The notes beneath the pieces were generated by a model. The model had not been told where the DNA came from. It saw only the letters and a program-made list of their open reading frames with translations, and made no database searches. DNA of 5,172 nt, from contig CALEDU010000112.1 of assembly GCA_937949455.1 (NCBI GenBank), positions 1-5,172 of the forward strand, written 5' to 3'. Source of the stretch: an uncultured Tepidimonas sp. (GTDB lineage: Bacteria > Pseudomonadota > Gammaproteobacteria > Burkholderiales > Burkholderiaceae_C). Shown piece after piece: positions 1-5,050 of this stretch; position 1 is the stretch's first letter, and each line of letters begins with the position of its first letter. Position numbers and translations under genes: made by a program.

Positions 1-168
1 CAGTCGATCCAACCGTCGGTCCACATCACCACGCCATGCCTGCACCACGCCGACGCTGGTCAGGCCAACGATGGCCAGCACCACCAGCAGCTCCAGCAGC
101 GTCAGCCCGCGCGGGCGCGGTGCCAGCCCGGCAGAGACGACCTCATTGCCAGCTGCCGATGTCGGCAT
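1..168 (-). CDS. gspH: Type II secretion minor pseudopilin GspH, N-terminal part (runs off left edge)
   Basis: The first 56 codons of a type IV pilin-like protein are visible; the rest lies beyond base 1. I chose the ATG at 168-166, which reads MPTSAAGNEVVSAG and then a prepilin peptidase site, PRG|LTLLELLVVL. Gly21 is position -1, Leu22 is +1 and Glu26 is the invariant Glu at +5. The following hydrophobic stretch (about residues 22-42) is the N-terminal helix that anchors pseudopilins in the inner membrane before assembly into the pseudopilus. The gene starts inside the 3' end of gspG (26-bp overlap), so translation is probably coupled. Assignment to GspH rather than GspI or GspJ rests on its place directly after gspG in the usual gspG-H-I-J-K order. 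The visible part is family-typical but does not by itself separate the minor pseudopilins. Confidence 0.8.
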   Translation of the reverse strand, partial: MPTSAAGNEVVSAGLAPRPRGLTLLELLVVLAIVGLTSVGVVQAWRGDVDRRLDRL

Positions 169-586
169 CGTTGCCCTCGCCGCCGGGCTGGCCATCGGCA
201 CCCAGCGAGAATACGTCCACCTCGCCGTAGGCACCGGGGTTGAGGGATGGATAGGGCCGGCCCCAGGGGTCGTTGGGCAGCTTGTCGAGGTAGGGGCGCC
301 AGCCTGGCGCGGGTGGGCCAGACGCGGGCCGCTGTACCAGCGCCTGCAAGCCTTGCTCTTGCGAAGGATAGCGCTGATTGTCGAGCCGATAGAGCTTGAG
401 CGCCTGCATCAGATGGGCGACATCGGCGCGCGCGGCCGTGACGCGCGACTCTTCGGCGCGGCTGATGACATTGGGCACGATCAGCGCCGCCAGTATCCCG
501 ATGATGACCAGGATGACCAACAGCTCGATCAGGGTAAACCCGCGAACAGCGCAGCGGTTGGGCGTGGGCGCGCAAGCGAATCTCAT
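143..586 (-). CDS. gspG: Type II secretion major pseudopilin GspG
   Basis: Encodes 147 aa, the usual length. GspG is the main subunit of the periplasmic pseudopilus that drives substrates through the GspD secretin. A short basic leader with Cys5 and Cys12 ends at Gly16. The prepilin peptidase GspO/PilD would cut there, before Phe17 of FTLIELLVIL, with Glu21 at +5. The hydrophobic helix spans about residues 17-40. The globular part has the GspG-typical QRYPSQEQGLQAL, LDKLPNDPWGRPY and SLGADGQPGGEG segments; the last belongs to the calcium-binding loop that stabilises GspG in characterised family members. The stop lies inside the gspH start region. The start at 586 has no clear Shine-Dalgarno sequence. 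It lies only 24 bp from the start of the divergent gspC, so its promoter must overlap gspC coding sequence or lie in that gap. Confidence 0.97.
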   Translation of the reverse strand: MRFACAPTPNRCAVRGFTLIELLVILVIIGILAALIVPNVISRAEESRVTAARADVAHLMQALKLYRLDNQRYPSQEQGLQALVQRPASGPPAPGWRPYLDKLPNDPWGRPYPSLNPGAYGEVDVFSLGADGQPGGEGNDADIGSWQ

Positions 587-589
587 GCC

Positions 590-614
590 GAGGATGATAA
601 TGCAGACCTCATGA
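590..614 (+). promoter_or_regulatory. Possible tetrapeptide upstream ORF (MQTS*) with its own RBS, overlapping the gspC start
   Basis: GAGG at 590-593 is too far (17 nt) from the gspC ATG at 611 to serve it well. It is 6 nt from an ATG at 600 that opens a four-codon frame, MQTS. The TGA of this frame (612-614) overlaps the gspC ATGATG as ATGA. This geometry would suit terminate-and-restart translation of gspC. It is a short motif in a small gap and may be chance; there is no other good RBS for gspC. Confidence 0.25.
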
Positions 615-1144
615 TGCTGCGCTCCGTTGCCCCCGCTCGCTCCTCGCCCAAGCGCCGCGCGCGAGGGCGCGCAGTTTTGCCCGCGTTGGTCGCCTTGGCT
701 GCGTGGGGGTTGGCCGGTGGACTCGCGGCAGCCTGGGGTTGGCGGCTGTGGGGGCAGGCGCTAGACTCGACTTCTGTGGTGCCGCCGCCCTCGTCTGCAG
801 CGCTTGTGCAGGCAACGACATTGGTGCGGGCGCTGGGTGGCGATGGGGACAAAACAGCCGCAGCCCCGCTGTCGCAGTCCAGCGACCCTGGCGTGGCTTG
901 GCGTTTGCATGGTGTGGTGGCCGACAGCGCAGGGCGGGGGGTGGTGCTGCTGGCCAGCGACGGCCAGCGGGCCAGGCCCTATCGCGCGGGCGCAGAGTTG
1001 CCGGATGGCTGGCGCGTGCAGCGCATCGAGCGCGACGGCGTGTGGCTGGTGCCGCCACAAAAGGCACAGGGGGGCGAGGCGGTGCGCCTGCCCGTGCCGA
1101 TGCGCCCAGGGGCATCCGTCTCGCCTGTGGGCGCTGGCGGATGA
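611..1144 (+). CDS. gspC: Type II secretion protein GspC, short form without PDZ domain
   Basis: Encodes 177 aa. GspC is the inner-membrane clamp linking the cytoplasmic-membrane platform (GspL/M) to the outer-membrane secretin GspD. A basic N-terminus (residues 1-21, KRRARGR) precedes one membrane helix (about 23-47, rich in Ala, Leu, Gly and Trp). A Pro/Ser-rich periplasmic linker follows, then a homology-region domain (about 92-149) with WRLHGVVADS, GRGVVLLASDG, RPYRAGAELPDGW and DGVWLVPP. That is the canonical GspC/PilP-like small beta domain. No PDZ or coiled-coil domain follows, unlike the enterobacterial ~270-aa proteins; as I recall, short GspC divergent from gspG is usual in Burkholderia-type gsp loci. 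Start is ATG 611 or the adjacent ATG 614. The frame stays open far upstream only as an antisense shadow of gspG. Convergent with ilvA, 58 bp apart. Confidence 0.9.
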   Translation: MMLRSVAPARSSPKRRARGRAVLPALVALAAWGLAGGLAAAWGWRLWGQALDSTSVVPPPSSAALVQATTLVRALGGDGDKTAAAPLSQSSDPGVAWRLHGVVADSAGRGVVLLASDGQRARPYRAGAELPDGWRVQRIERDGVWLVPPQKAQGGEAVRLPVPMRPGASVSPVGAGG

Positions 1145-1202
1145 GGCCATCCTTTGTCCGTGTTCGGCACCGCCCGCCTGACACGAAGGGGCTGCCGGTC
1201 AT

Positions 1203-2786
1203 TCATCCCCGCAGAAACAGCTGATATACGGGATTGTCCGTTTCCTCGACATAGGGGTAGCCGAGATCGCGCAGGAAGCGCTCGAACGCCCGCGCATCTT
1301 TCGGTGGCACCTGCAGGCCGACCAGGATGCGGCCATAGTCGGCACCCTGGTTGCGGTAGTGAAACAAGCTAATATTCCAGCTCGGCCGCATCAATGTGAG
1401 GAACTTCAGCAGCGCGCCGGGCCGCTCGGGAAAGACGAAGCGCAGCAGCCGCTCGTCTTGCGCCAGCGGCGAGTGGCCACCGACCATGTGGCGAATGTGT
1501 TCCTGCGCCAGGTCGTCGTGCGTCAGGTCCAGCGTGGCAAAGCCCTGCCGCTCGAAGGCTGCGGCGATTTTGGCGCTCTCGCCCTTGCCGTGCGTGGTCA
1601 CACCCACGAACACGTGCGCCACCTGGGCGTCGTGGATGCGATAGTTGAACTCGGTGACATTGCGCGGGCCCCCGGGGAGCGAACCGATGGCCTGCAGAAA
1701 GCGCAGGAAGCTGCCGCGCTCCTCCGGAATGGTGACGGCAAACAAGGCTTCACGCTCCTCCCCGACCTCGGCACGCTCGGCGACGAAGCGCAGCCGGTCG
1801 AAGTTCATGTTGGCCCCGCACAGGATGGCGGCGTAGGTCTCGCCGCGCGTCTTGTGCTCGGCGACGTGCTTCTTGATCGCGGCCACGGCCATCGCACCGG
1901 CCGGCTCGACGATGCTGCGGGTGTCGACGAATACGTCCTTGATTGCGGCGCAGACCTCGTCGGTGTCGACGGTGATGTAGCCGTCGACCAGCTCGCGGGC
2001 GATGCGGAAAGTCTCTTCGCCGACCTGCTTGACCGCCGTGCCGTCGGAAAACAACCCGACGTCGGCCAGCTGCACACGCTCGCCAGCGCGCACCGAGCGC
2101 CACATGGCATCCGAGTCGCTCATTTGCACGCCGATGACGCGAATGTCGGGCCGCACGGCCTTGAGGTAGTTGGCCACGCCAGCGATGAGGCCGCCGCCGC
2201 CGATGGCAACGAACACCGCGTCGAGCCGCCTGGTGCCCAGACCCTGCAGCTGGCGCAGCATCTCCATGGCGATGGTGCCCTGGCCGGCGATGACGTCGGG
2301 GTCATCGAACGGGTGCACGAAGGTGAGCCCCTCGCGGCGGGCCAAATCGGCCGCATGCTGGGCAGCGTCCGAGTAACTGTCGCCGTGCAGTACCACCTCG
2401 CCGCCCAGTGCCCGCACAGCGTCGATTTTGACCTGTGGCGTGGTGGTGGGCATGACGATGACGGCGCGCGTGCCAAGCTTGTGTGCGCCCAGCGCCACAC
2501 CTTGGGCGTGGTTGCCGGCCGAAGCACAGATGACGCCGCGCTGCAGCTGCTCGGCCGACAGGTGTGCCAGCTTGTTGTAAGCGCCGCGCAGTTTGAAACT
2601 GAACACCGGCTGCTGGTCCTCGCGCTTGAGCAGCACCTTGTTGTGCAGGCGGCGGCTGAGGTTGCGCGCCGGCTCCAGCGGCGTCTCGCGCGCCACGTCG
2701 TAGACGCGTGCGGTGAGGATCTTCTTTAGATAGTCTTGCGGGGTCAACGGGGAAGCAGCGGGACGGGCAGGGGGCTGGGCAGGCAT
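1203..2786 (-). CDS. ilvA: Threonine ammonia-lyase, biosynthetic (IlvA, two ACT-like domains)
   Basis: Encodes 527 aa. This PLP enzyme deaminates L-threonine to 2-oxobutanoate, the committed step of isoleucine synthesis. The catalytic fold type II domain spans about residues 20-330. It has the PLP lysine Lys65 in FSFKLRGAYNKL, SAGNHAQG (89-96) contacting substrate, and the phosphate-binding loop GGGGL (196-200). Two regulatory ACT-like domains follow, about 347-420 (LFAVTIPEERGSFLRFL, NVTEFNYR) and 447-525 (LLRFVFPERPGALLKFL, NISLFHYRNQGADYGRILVG). These mark the long biosynthetic form that is inhibited by isoleucine and relieved by valine, not the short catabolic TdcB. I start it at ATG 2786 (MPAQPPARPAASPLTPQDYL). 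The frame stays open to an ATG at 3014, but that extension would run through a promoter and an intrinsic terminator and does not look like protein. The RBS is weak (CCGGAA). Convergent with gspC, divergent from osmC. Confidence 0.97.
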   Translation of the reverse strand: MPAQPPARPAASPLTPQDYLKKILTARVYDVARETPLEPARNLSRRLHNKVLLKREDQQPVFSFKLRGAYNKLAHLSAEQLQRGVICASAGNHAQGVALGAHKLGTRAVIVMPTTTPQVKIDAVRALGGEVVLHGDSYSDAAQHAADLARREGLTFVHPFDDPDVIAGQGTIAMEMLRQLQGLGTRRLDAVFVAIGGGGLIAGVANYLKAVRPDIRVIGVQMSDSDAMWRSVRAGERVQLADVGLFSDGTAVKQVGEETFRIARELVDGYITVDTDEVCAAIKDVFVDTRSIVEPAGAMAVAAIKKHVAEHKTRGETYAAILCGANMNFDRLRFVAERAEVGEEREALFAVTIPEERGSFLRFLQAIGSLPGGPRNVTEFNYRIHDAQVAHVFVGVTTHGKGESAKIAAAFERQGFATLDLTHDDLAQEHIRHMVGGHSPLAQDERLLRFVFPERPGALLKFLTLMRPSWNISLFHYRNQGADYGRILVGLQVPPKDARAFERFLRDLGYPYVEETDNPVYQLFLRG

Positions 2787-2810
2787 GGCAATTCCGGATA
2801 TGTCCGTGCA

Positions 2811-2838
2811 ATCATACGGCGCACCGATGCGACGCCAG
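2811..2838 (-). promoter_or_regulatory. Possible ilvA-proximal promoter downstream of the terminator
   Basis: On the minus strand TATGAT (2816-2811) is one mismatch from the sigma70 -10 consensus. A poor -35, CTGGCG (2838-2833), lies 16 nt upstream. Transcription would begin near 2804, giving ilvA a leader of about 18 nt. If real, ilvA does not depend on read-through of the terminator at 2871-2903. The -35 matches only three of six positions, so this is weak. Confidence 0.25.
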
Positions 2839-2870
2839 GCCGATGATGACGGGTGCTGCTGGGCAGGGCC

Positions 2871-2903
2871 AAAAAAAAAGCCCAGGCGTGACACCTGGGC
2901 TTT
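2871..2903 (-). terminator. Intrinsic (Rho-independent) terminator, minus strand, upstream of ilvA
   Basis: On the minus strand AAAGCCCAGG pairs perfectly with CCTGGGCTTT over a 7-nt loop (TGTCACG), giving a 10-bp stem. Nine consecutive T follow, the first three belonging to the stem. This is a strong factor-independent terminator. It acts on a transcript that starts to its right and stops 85 bp before the ilvA ATG. On the plus strand the hairpin is followed by only three T, and no plus-strand gene lies close upstream to need it, so the minus orientation is clear. It ends either a small RNA or an ilvA leader. Confidence 0.85.
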
Positions 2904-2976
2904 GAACCACCCATAGAGGGCAGAGGAGACAATCGTTGCCGGGCGCGTGGCCCCGACGGCGTCGCCGTCGTACAAT
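2871..2976 (-). ncRNA. Candidate small RNA or attenuated leader upstream of ilvA
   Basis: A minus-strand promoter (-35 3011-3006, -10 2989-2984) predicts a start near A2976. A strong intrinsic terminator ends the transcript near 2871, giving about 105 nt. Three parts are visible: a 5' hairpin (2970-2954, CGACGGC/GCCGTCG, 3-nt loop); a mostly unpaired middle with a pyrimidine-rich run, GTCTCCTCTGCCCTCT (2930-2915), which contains CUCCU, complementary to Shine-Dalgarno sequences; and the terminator hairpin with its U tail. That is the usual plan of an Hfq-type trans-acting sRNA. It does not look like 4.5S RNA, tmRNA or tRNA. The one small reading frame (ATG 2914, MGGSKPRCHAW) has no Ile, Thr, Leu or Val run, so classical ilv leader-peptide attenuation is not supported. 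A protein- or metabolite-controlled attenuator for ilvA remains possible. Confidence 0.42.
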
Positions 2977-3018
2977 AAGCAATATTCTACATCACTTATA
3001 TTGCGGTGCAACATTGTA
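2971..3018. repeat. Nested inverted repeats in the ilvA/osmC divergent promoter region (operator-like)
   Basis: Inner dyad: GCAATAT (2979-2985) and ATATTGC (2998-3004), perfect 7-bp arms with a 12-nt spacer. Outer dyad: TACAAT (2971-2976) and ATTGTA (3013-3018), perfect 6-bp arms. The two centres differ by 3 bp. A third short palindrome, TTGC-ggt-GCAA, sits at 3001-3011. The region covers the promoter elements found on the minus strand and lies 30-80 bp upstream of osmC. A dimeric repressor or activator could bind here, but I cannot name the family. I found no convincing plus-strand -35/-10 pair for osmC; TATATT (2997-3002) is a possible -10 without a matching -35. Confidence 0.4.
2984..3011 (-). 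promoter_or_regulatory. Sigma70-like promoter for the small RNA/ilvA leader
   Basis: On the minus strand TTGCAC (3011-3006) and TAGAAT (2989-2984) are separated by 16 nt. Each has good agreement with the sigma70 consensus (TTGACA and TATAAT), within a local AT-rich patch of an otherwise GC-rich window. The predicted start is A2976 or its neighbours. The -10 and spacer overlap the inverted repeat GCAATAT/ATATTGC, so the promoter may be regulated. Confidence 0.5.
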
Positions 3019-3049
3019 GCTTGCGTCGTGTCGTTTCGGAGACAGTTGG

Positions 3050-3502
3050 ATGGAATGTGTCGTCACCTGGACTGGCCATGCTGGCACTGGTTCGAACATG
3101 GCTTTCATGGCAGCGACGGGCAGTGGGCACATCGTGGTGATGGATGGCGCTGTAGACCCCGCCAAGCCTGAGACCAGCGGTGCCAATCTGGCCCCCCGTC
3201 CCATGGAACTGGTGCTGGCCGGAACCGGTGGCTGCACCTCGTTCGATATCGTGATGATCCTCAAGCGCGGTCGGCACGATGTGCGGGGCTGTCAGGTCAA
3301 GATGTCCGCCACCCGGGCCGAGACCGAACCGAAGGTGTTCACCTCGATCCACATGCACTTCGTGGTGCACGGCAAGGGCATTCCGGCGTCTGCACTCGAG
3401 CGCGCCATCCAGCTCAGCCACGAAAAATACTGCTCGGCTAGCATCATGCTGGGCAAGACGGCACAGATCACGACCAGCTACGAGCTGATCGAAGTGGACT
3501 GA
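3050..3502 (+). CDS. OsmC-family (YhfA-like) thiol redox protein
   Basis: Encodes 150 aa, a full-length single-domain OsmC/Ohr-fold protein. Family members use two cysteines to reduce organic hydroperoxides or act in redox stress; the substrate of the YhfA-like subgroup is not settled. Key residues are Cys62 in LAGTGGCTSFDIVMIL (after PMELVL, with Glu53) and Cys128 in LSHEKYCSASIMLG. This is the conserved pair, the second within the typical S-x-x-K-Y-C segment. The C-terminus TTSYELIEVD also fits. There is no signal peptide, so it is cytoplasmic. The start at ATG 3050 is supported by GGAG at 3038-3041 with an 8-nt gap. It is divergent from ilvA across a 263-bp spacer and convergent with coq7, leaving 9 bp between stop codons. 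A small GTGGA-ctga-TCCAC hairpin spans its stop but lacks a T tract. Confidence 0.93.
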   Translation: MECVVTWTGHAGTGSNMAFMAATGSGHIVVMDGAVDPAKPETSGANLAPRPMELVLAGTGGCTSFDIVMILKRGRHDVRGCQVKMSATRAETEPKVFTSIHMHFVVHGKGIPASALERAIQLSHEKYCSASIMLGKTAQITTSYELIEVD

Positions 3503-3511
3503 TCCACCCGC

Positions 3512-4177
3512 TCAGATGCGGTGCGCGACGGTCGTCATGACCTTGGCGGCGGCACGCATCGCCCACTTCACGGGGGGCGGCAGCTCCACACCACCGGCTT
3601 GCTGCGCATCGCGGGCATGGCGGATTTCGTCAGCCTTCATTTGCGCGACGATGGCCCGCGACGGATGGTCACGCACCGGCAGCCGGTCTAGATGGCCGTC
3701 CAAGTGGGTCTCGACCTGGCGTTCGGTCTCGACGACGAAGCCCAGGCTGATGCCGCGTCCAGCCAGACCGGCCGCCACACCGATGGACAGTGCGCCCGCG
3801 TACCACAACGGCGCGAGCAGCGAGCGGCGGTCGCCCAGTTCGTCCAACCGTTGCTGGCACCACGCCAGGTGATCGGTTTCGTCCTGGCCAGCGGCTTCCA
3901 GGTGGCGGGCGGTGCGCTCGCGTTCCTGCGGATGGCCTGGGCCCAGCCGGGCTGCCAGCGCCTGTCCGGTGTAGAGCGCCTGCGCGCAGATTTCGCCCAC
4001 ATGGTTGACGCGCATCAGCGCCCCCGACAGGCGGCGTTCCGAATCGGTCATCTGCGCGGCCTCGGCCTGTTGTTCGGCGGACACAGCAGGCGTCTCACGC
4101 GCGGCGCGGTGGGGCGCAAACAGCGTGCGCAGCGCATTGTCGGCGGCGATAAGGGTGGCATCGATCAGCGAAGTCAT
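3512..4177 (-). CDS. coq7: 2-polyprenyl-3-methyl-6-methoxy-1,4-benzoquinone monooxygenase (DMQ hydroxylase)
   Basis: Encodes 221 aa. This diiron enzyme performs the penultimate step of ubiquinone synthesis, hydroxylating demethoxyubiquinone at C6. Ferritin-like four-helix motifs are present: [17 protein letters not shown] with Glu62, DETDHLAW with the Glu100-x-x-His103 ligand pair, [14 protein letters not shown] supplying a third-helix Glu (150 or 152), and MKADEIRHA with Glu184-x-x-His187. Hydrophobic and amphipathic stretches suggest peripheral association with the inner membrane, as in the family. I prefer the ATG at 4177 because TTAGGA (4191-4186) lies 8 nt upstream. The ATG at 4186 would add three residues (MDA) but touches its own AGG. 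The gene starts 22 bp after the DUF411-CusF gene on the same strand, so it is probably its operon partner. Other symbols could be used; ubiF denotes the unrelated flavin enzyme for the same step. Confidence 0.96.
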   Translation of the reverse strand: MTSLIDATLIAADNALRTLFAPHRAARETPAVSAEQQAEAAQMTDSERRLSGALMRVNHVGEICAQALYTGQALAARLGPGHPQERERTARHLEAAGQDETDHLAWCQQRLDELGDRRSLLAPLWYAGALSIGVAAGLAGRGISLGFVVETERQVETHLDGHLDRLPVRDHPSRAIVAQMKADEIRHARDAQQAGGVELPPPVKWAMRAAAKVMTTVAHRI

Positions 4178-4199
4178 GGCGTCCATCCTAATGCAGCCC

Positions 4200-4916
4200 T
4201 CACGGGGCCGCTTTGATATCGGTCACGATGTAGGCCCCGTCGGCCTTCTGCGCGCGAAACCGCACCCGCGCCCCCGGTTGCAGCCCCTGCAGCAGGGCCG
4301 GATCGCGGACCTGAAACACCATGGTCATGGGCGGCATGTCCAGATCGGGGATGTCGCCGTGGCGCAAGGTAATCTTGCGCGCCGAGGCGTCGATGCGGCG
4401 CACCTCGCCTTCGGCCCACCGATCGGCAGTGGCCTCTGCAGCAGCCGACTGCGTTTTGTGATAGCTGGCATACACGCGTGTGGAACCGTCATGCTGCACG
4501 AGCAGTACATCATACGGGTCGCGCCTGCTGCCATATTCTGGGCCGTCCATGCCGGGGCTGCCCACCGGCATGCGTGGTACGGACAGACCCAGCGCTGCCG
4601 GCCGCTCGCGCAGCAGGCGCTGGATGTCCGCTGCGAGCACATGGCCCTCGATGACATACCCCTCCACCCGGGCCGTGTGGCAGGAACCGAGCGCCTGCGG
4701 CATGCCCAGCCGCTGGCGCATGCCGATGTTGCCGCTGTCGAAGGCCTGAACCCGAAAACCGTTGGCCTGTAGGTGACGAATCCAGTCATTGCAGCAGCCG
4801 CAGTTCGGGTCTTTCCACACCTGTACCAAGGCGGCGGGGGGTTGAGCCAGACTCGGCCCGGTGCCCGCTGCCGCCAGCCATGCGGCACTGCAGCGCAACC
4901 AGTCGCGACGTTTCAT
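4200..4916 (-). CDS. Tat-exported DUF411 plus CusF-like copper-binding fusion protein
   Basis: Encodes 238 aa and is probably a periplasmic copper-binding protein. Residues 1-24 form a signal peptide. KRRDWLR resembles the twin-arginine motif, followed by an Ala-rich core and a likely cut after PSLA24. Residues about 30-160 are a DUF411 domain: [10 protein letters not shown] (Cys39, Cys41, Cys42), [16 protein letters not shown] (Cys79, His80, His92), [14 protein letters not shown] (Met116, Met123), and PYDVLLV with a final YASYHK. Residues about 167-235 are a CusF-like domain: [21 protein letters not shown]. His186, Met197 and Met199 match the E. coli CusF ligands His36, Met47 and Met49; Met194 takes the place of its Trp44. 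Both modules are known in copper/silver resistance loci, usually as separate genes. Start ATG 4916 has AGGAG at 4929-4925 and overlaps the preceding stop as ATGA, indicating translational coupling. Confidence 0.9.
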   Translation of the reverse strand: MKRRDWLRCSAAWLAAAGTGPSLAQPPAALVQVWKDPNCGCCNDWIRHLQANGFRVQAFDSGNIGMRQRLGMPQALGSCHTARVEGYVIEGHVLAADIQRLLRERPAALGLSVPRMPVGSPGMDGPEYGSRRDPYDVLLVQHDGSTRVYASYHKTQSAAAEATADRWAEGEVRRIDASARKITLRHGDIPDLDMPPMTMVFQVRDPALLQGLQPGARVRFRAQKADGAYIVTDIKAAP

Positions 4917-5050
4917 GGGGTTTTCTCCTGCTCAGCGGGCTCGACCCGGATGTGGCCGGCGAGTTCCTCTGGCGTGCTGATTACGAGCTCATGCATGACG
5001 CGTCCGTGGTTGAGGGCGCGCAGGCGCAGCGGATCAGTGGGAGTGGCCAT
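4913..5050 (-). CDS. 45-aa ORF resembling an internal fragment of a cupredoxin domain
   Basis: Encodes 45 aa, with no signal peptide or membrane segment. Its middle, LRLRALNHGRVMHELVISTPEEL (residues 8-30), reads like the segment of periplasmic cupredoxins (plastocyanin/azurin-like, common in copper loci) that carries the first copper-ligand His, here His20 in VMHELV. The strands before it and the later Cys/His/Met ligand loop are absent, and the tail ([13 protein letters not shown]) does not match. It could be a shortened cupredoxin remnant or a real small protein. Favouring expression: a near-perfect RBS 5 nt before the ATG at 5050, a 17-bp overlap with the upstream gene, and ATGA coupling to the DUF411-CusF gene. 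The frame continues up to an ATG at 5146, but that extension is Pro/Arg-rich and lies in the shadow of the upstream gene. The family match is from memory, not a search. Confidence 0.55.
   Translation of the reverse strand: MATPTDPLRLRALNHGRVMHELVISTPEELAGHIRVEPAEQEKTP

Noticed and set aside
596..601. GATAAT as a -10 box for gspC
   Set aside because: No acceptable -35 lies 15-19 nt upstream, and it would place the transcript start within a few bases of the gspC ATG. Not enough to call.
71..610. Upstream extension of the gspC frame, and other frames opposite gspG
   Set aside because: These are antisense to the unmistakable gspG/gspH pilin genes. The GspC membrane-anchor region begins right after ATG 611.
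1139..1155. GGATG-aggc-CATCC hairpin with TTT at the gspC stop, as a terminator
   Set aside because: The stem is only 5 bp and the T run only three. Too weak to call, though it sits at the right place between convergent genes.
1359..2729. 456-codon open frame on the plus strand, antisense to ilvA
   Set aside because: It mirrors ilvA codon by codon in a GC-rich gene, has low-complexity Gly/Asp/His/Val composition and no RBS or family motif. ilvA on the other strand is certain.
2871..2976. 4.5S RNA, tmRNA or 6S RNA as identity of the minus-strand transcript
   Set aside because: Signature sequences of 4.5S (GGAAGGAAGCAGCC-like loop) and tmRNA (tRNA-like 3' end) are absent, and the length is too short for tmRNA or 6S.
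2787..3014. N-terminal extension of IlvA to an ATG at 3014 (603 aa)
   Set aside because: The extra 76 residues would be encoded by the promoter -10 region, a GC palindrome and a terminator (its T run giving FFF). No IlvA homologue I know has such an extension.
3494..3507. GTGGA-ctga-TCCAC hairpin at the osmC stop, as a shared terminator with coq7
   Set aside because: Five-bp stem without a T tract on either strand; probably chance.
3692..4216. 174-codon plus-strand frame opposite coq7
   Set aside because: Shadow of coq7. No RBS and no recognisable protein features.
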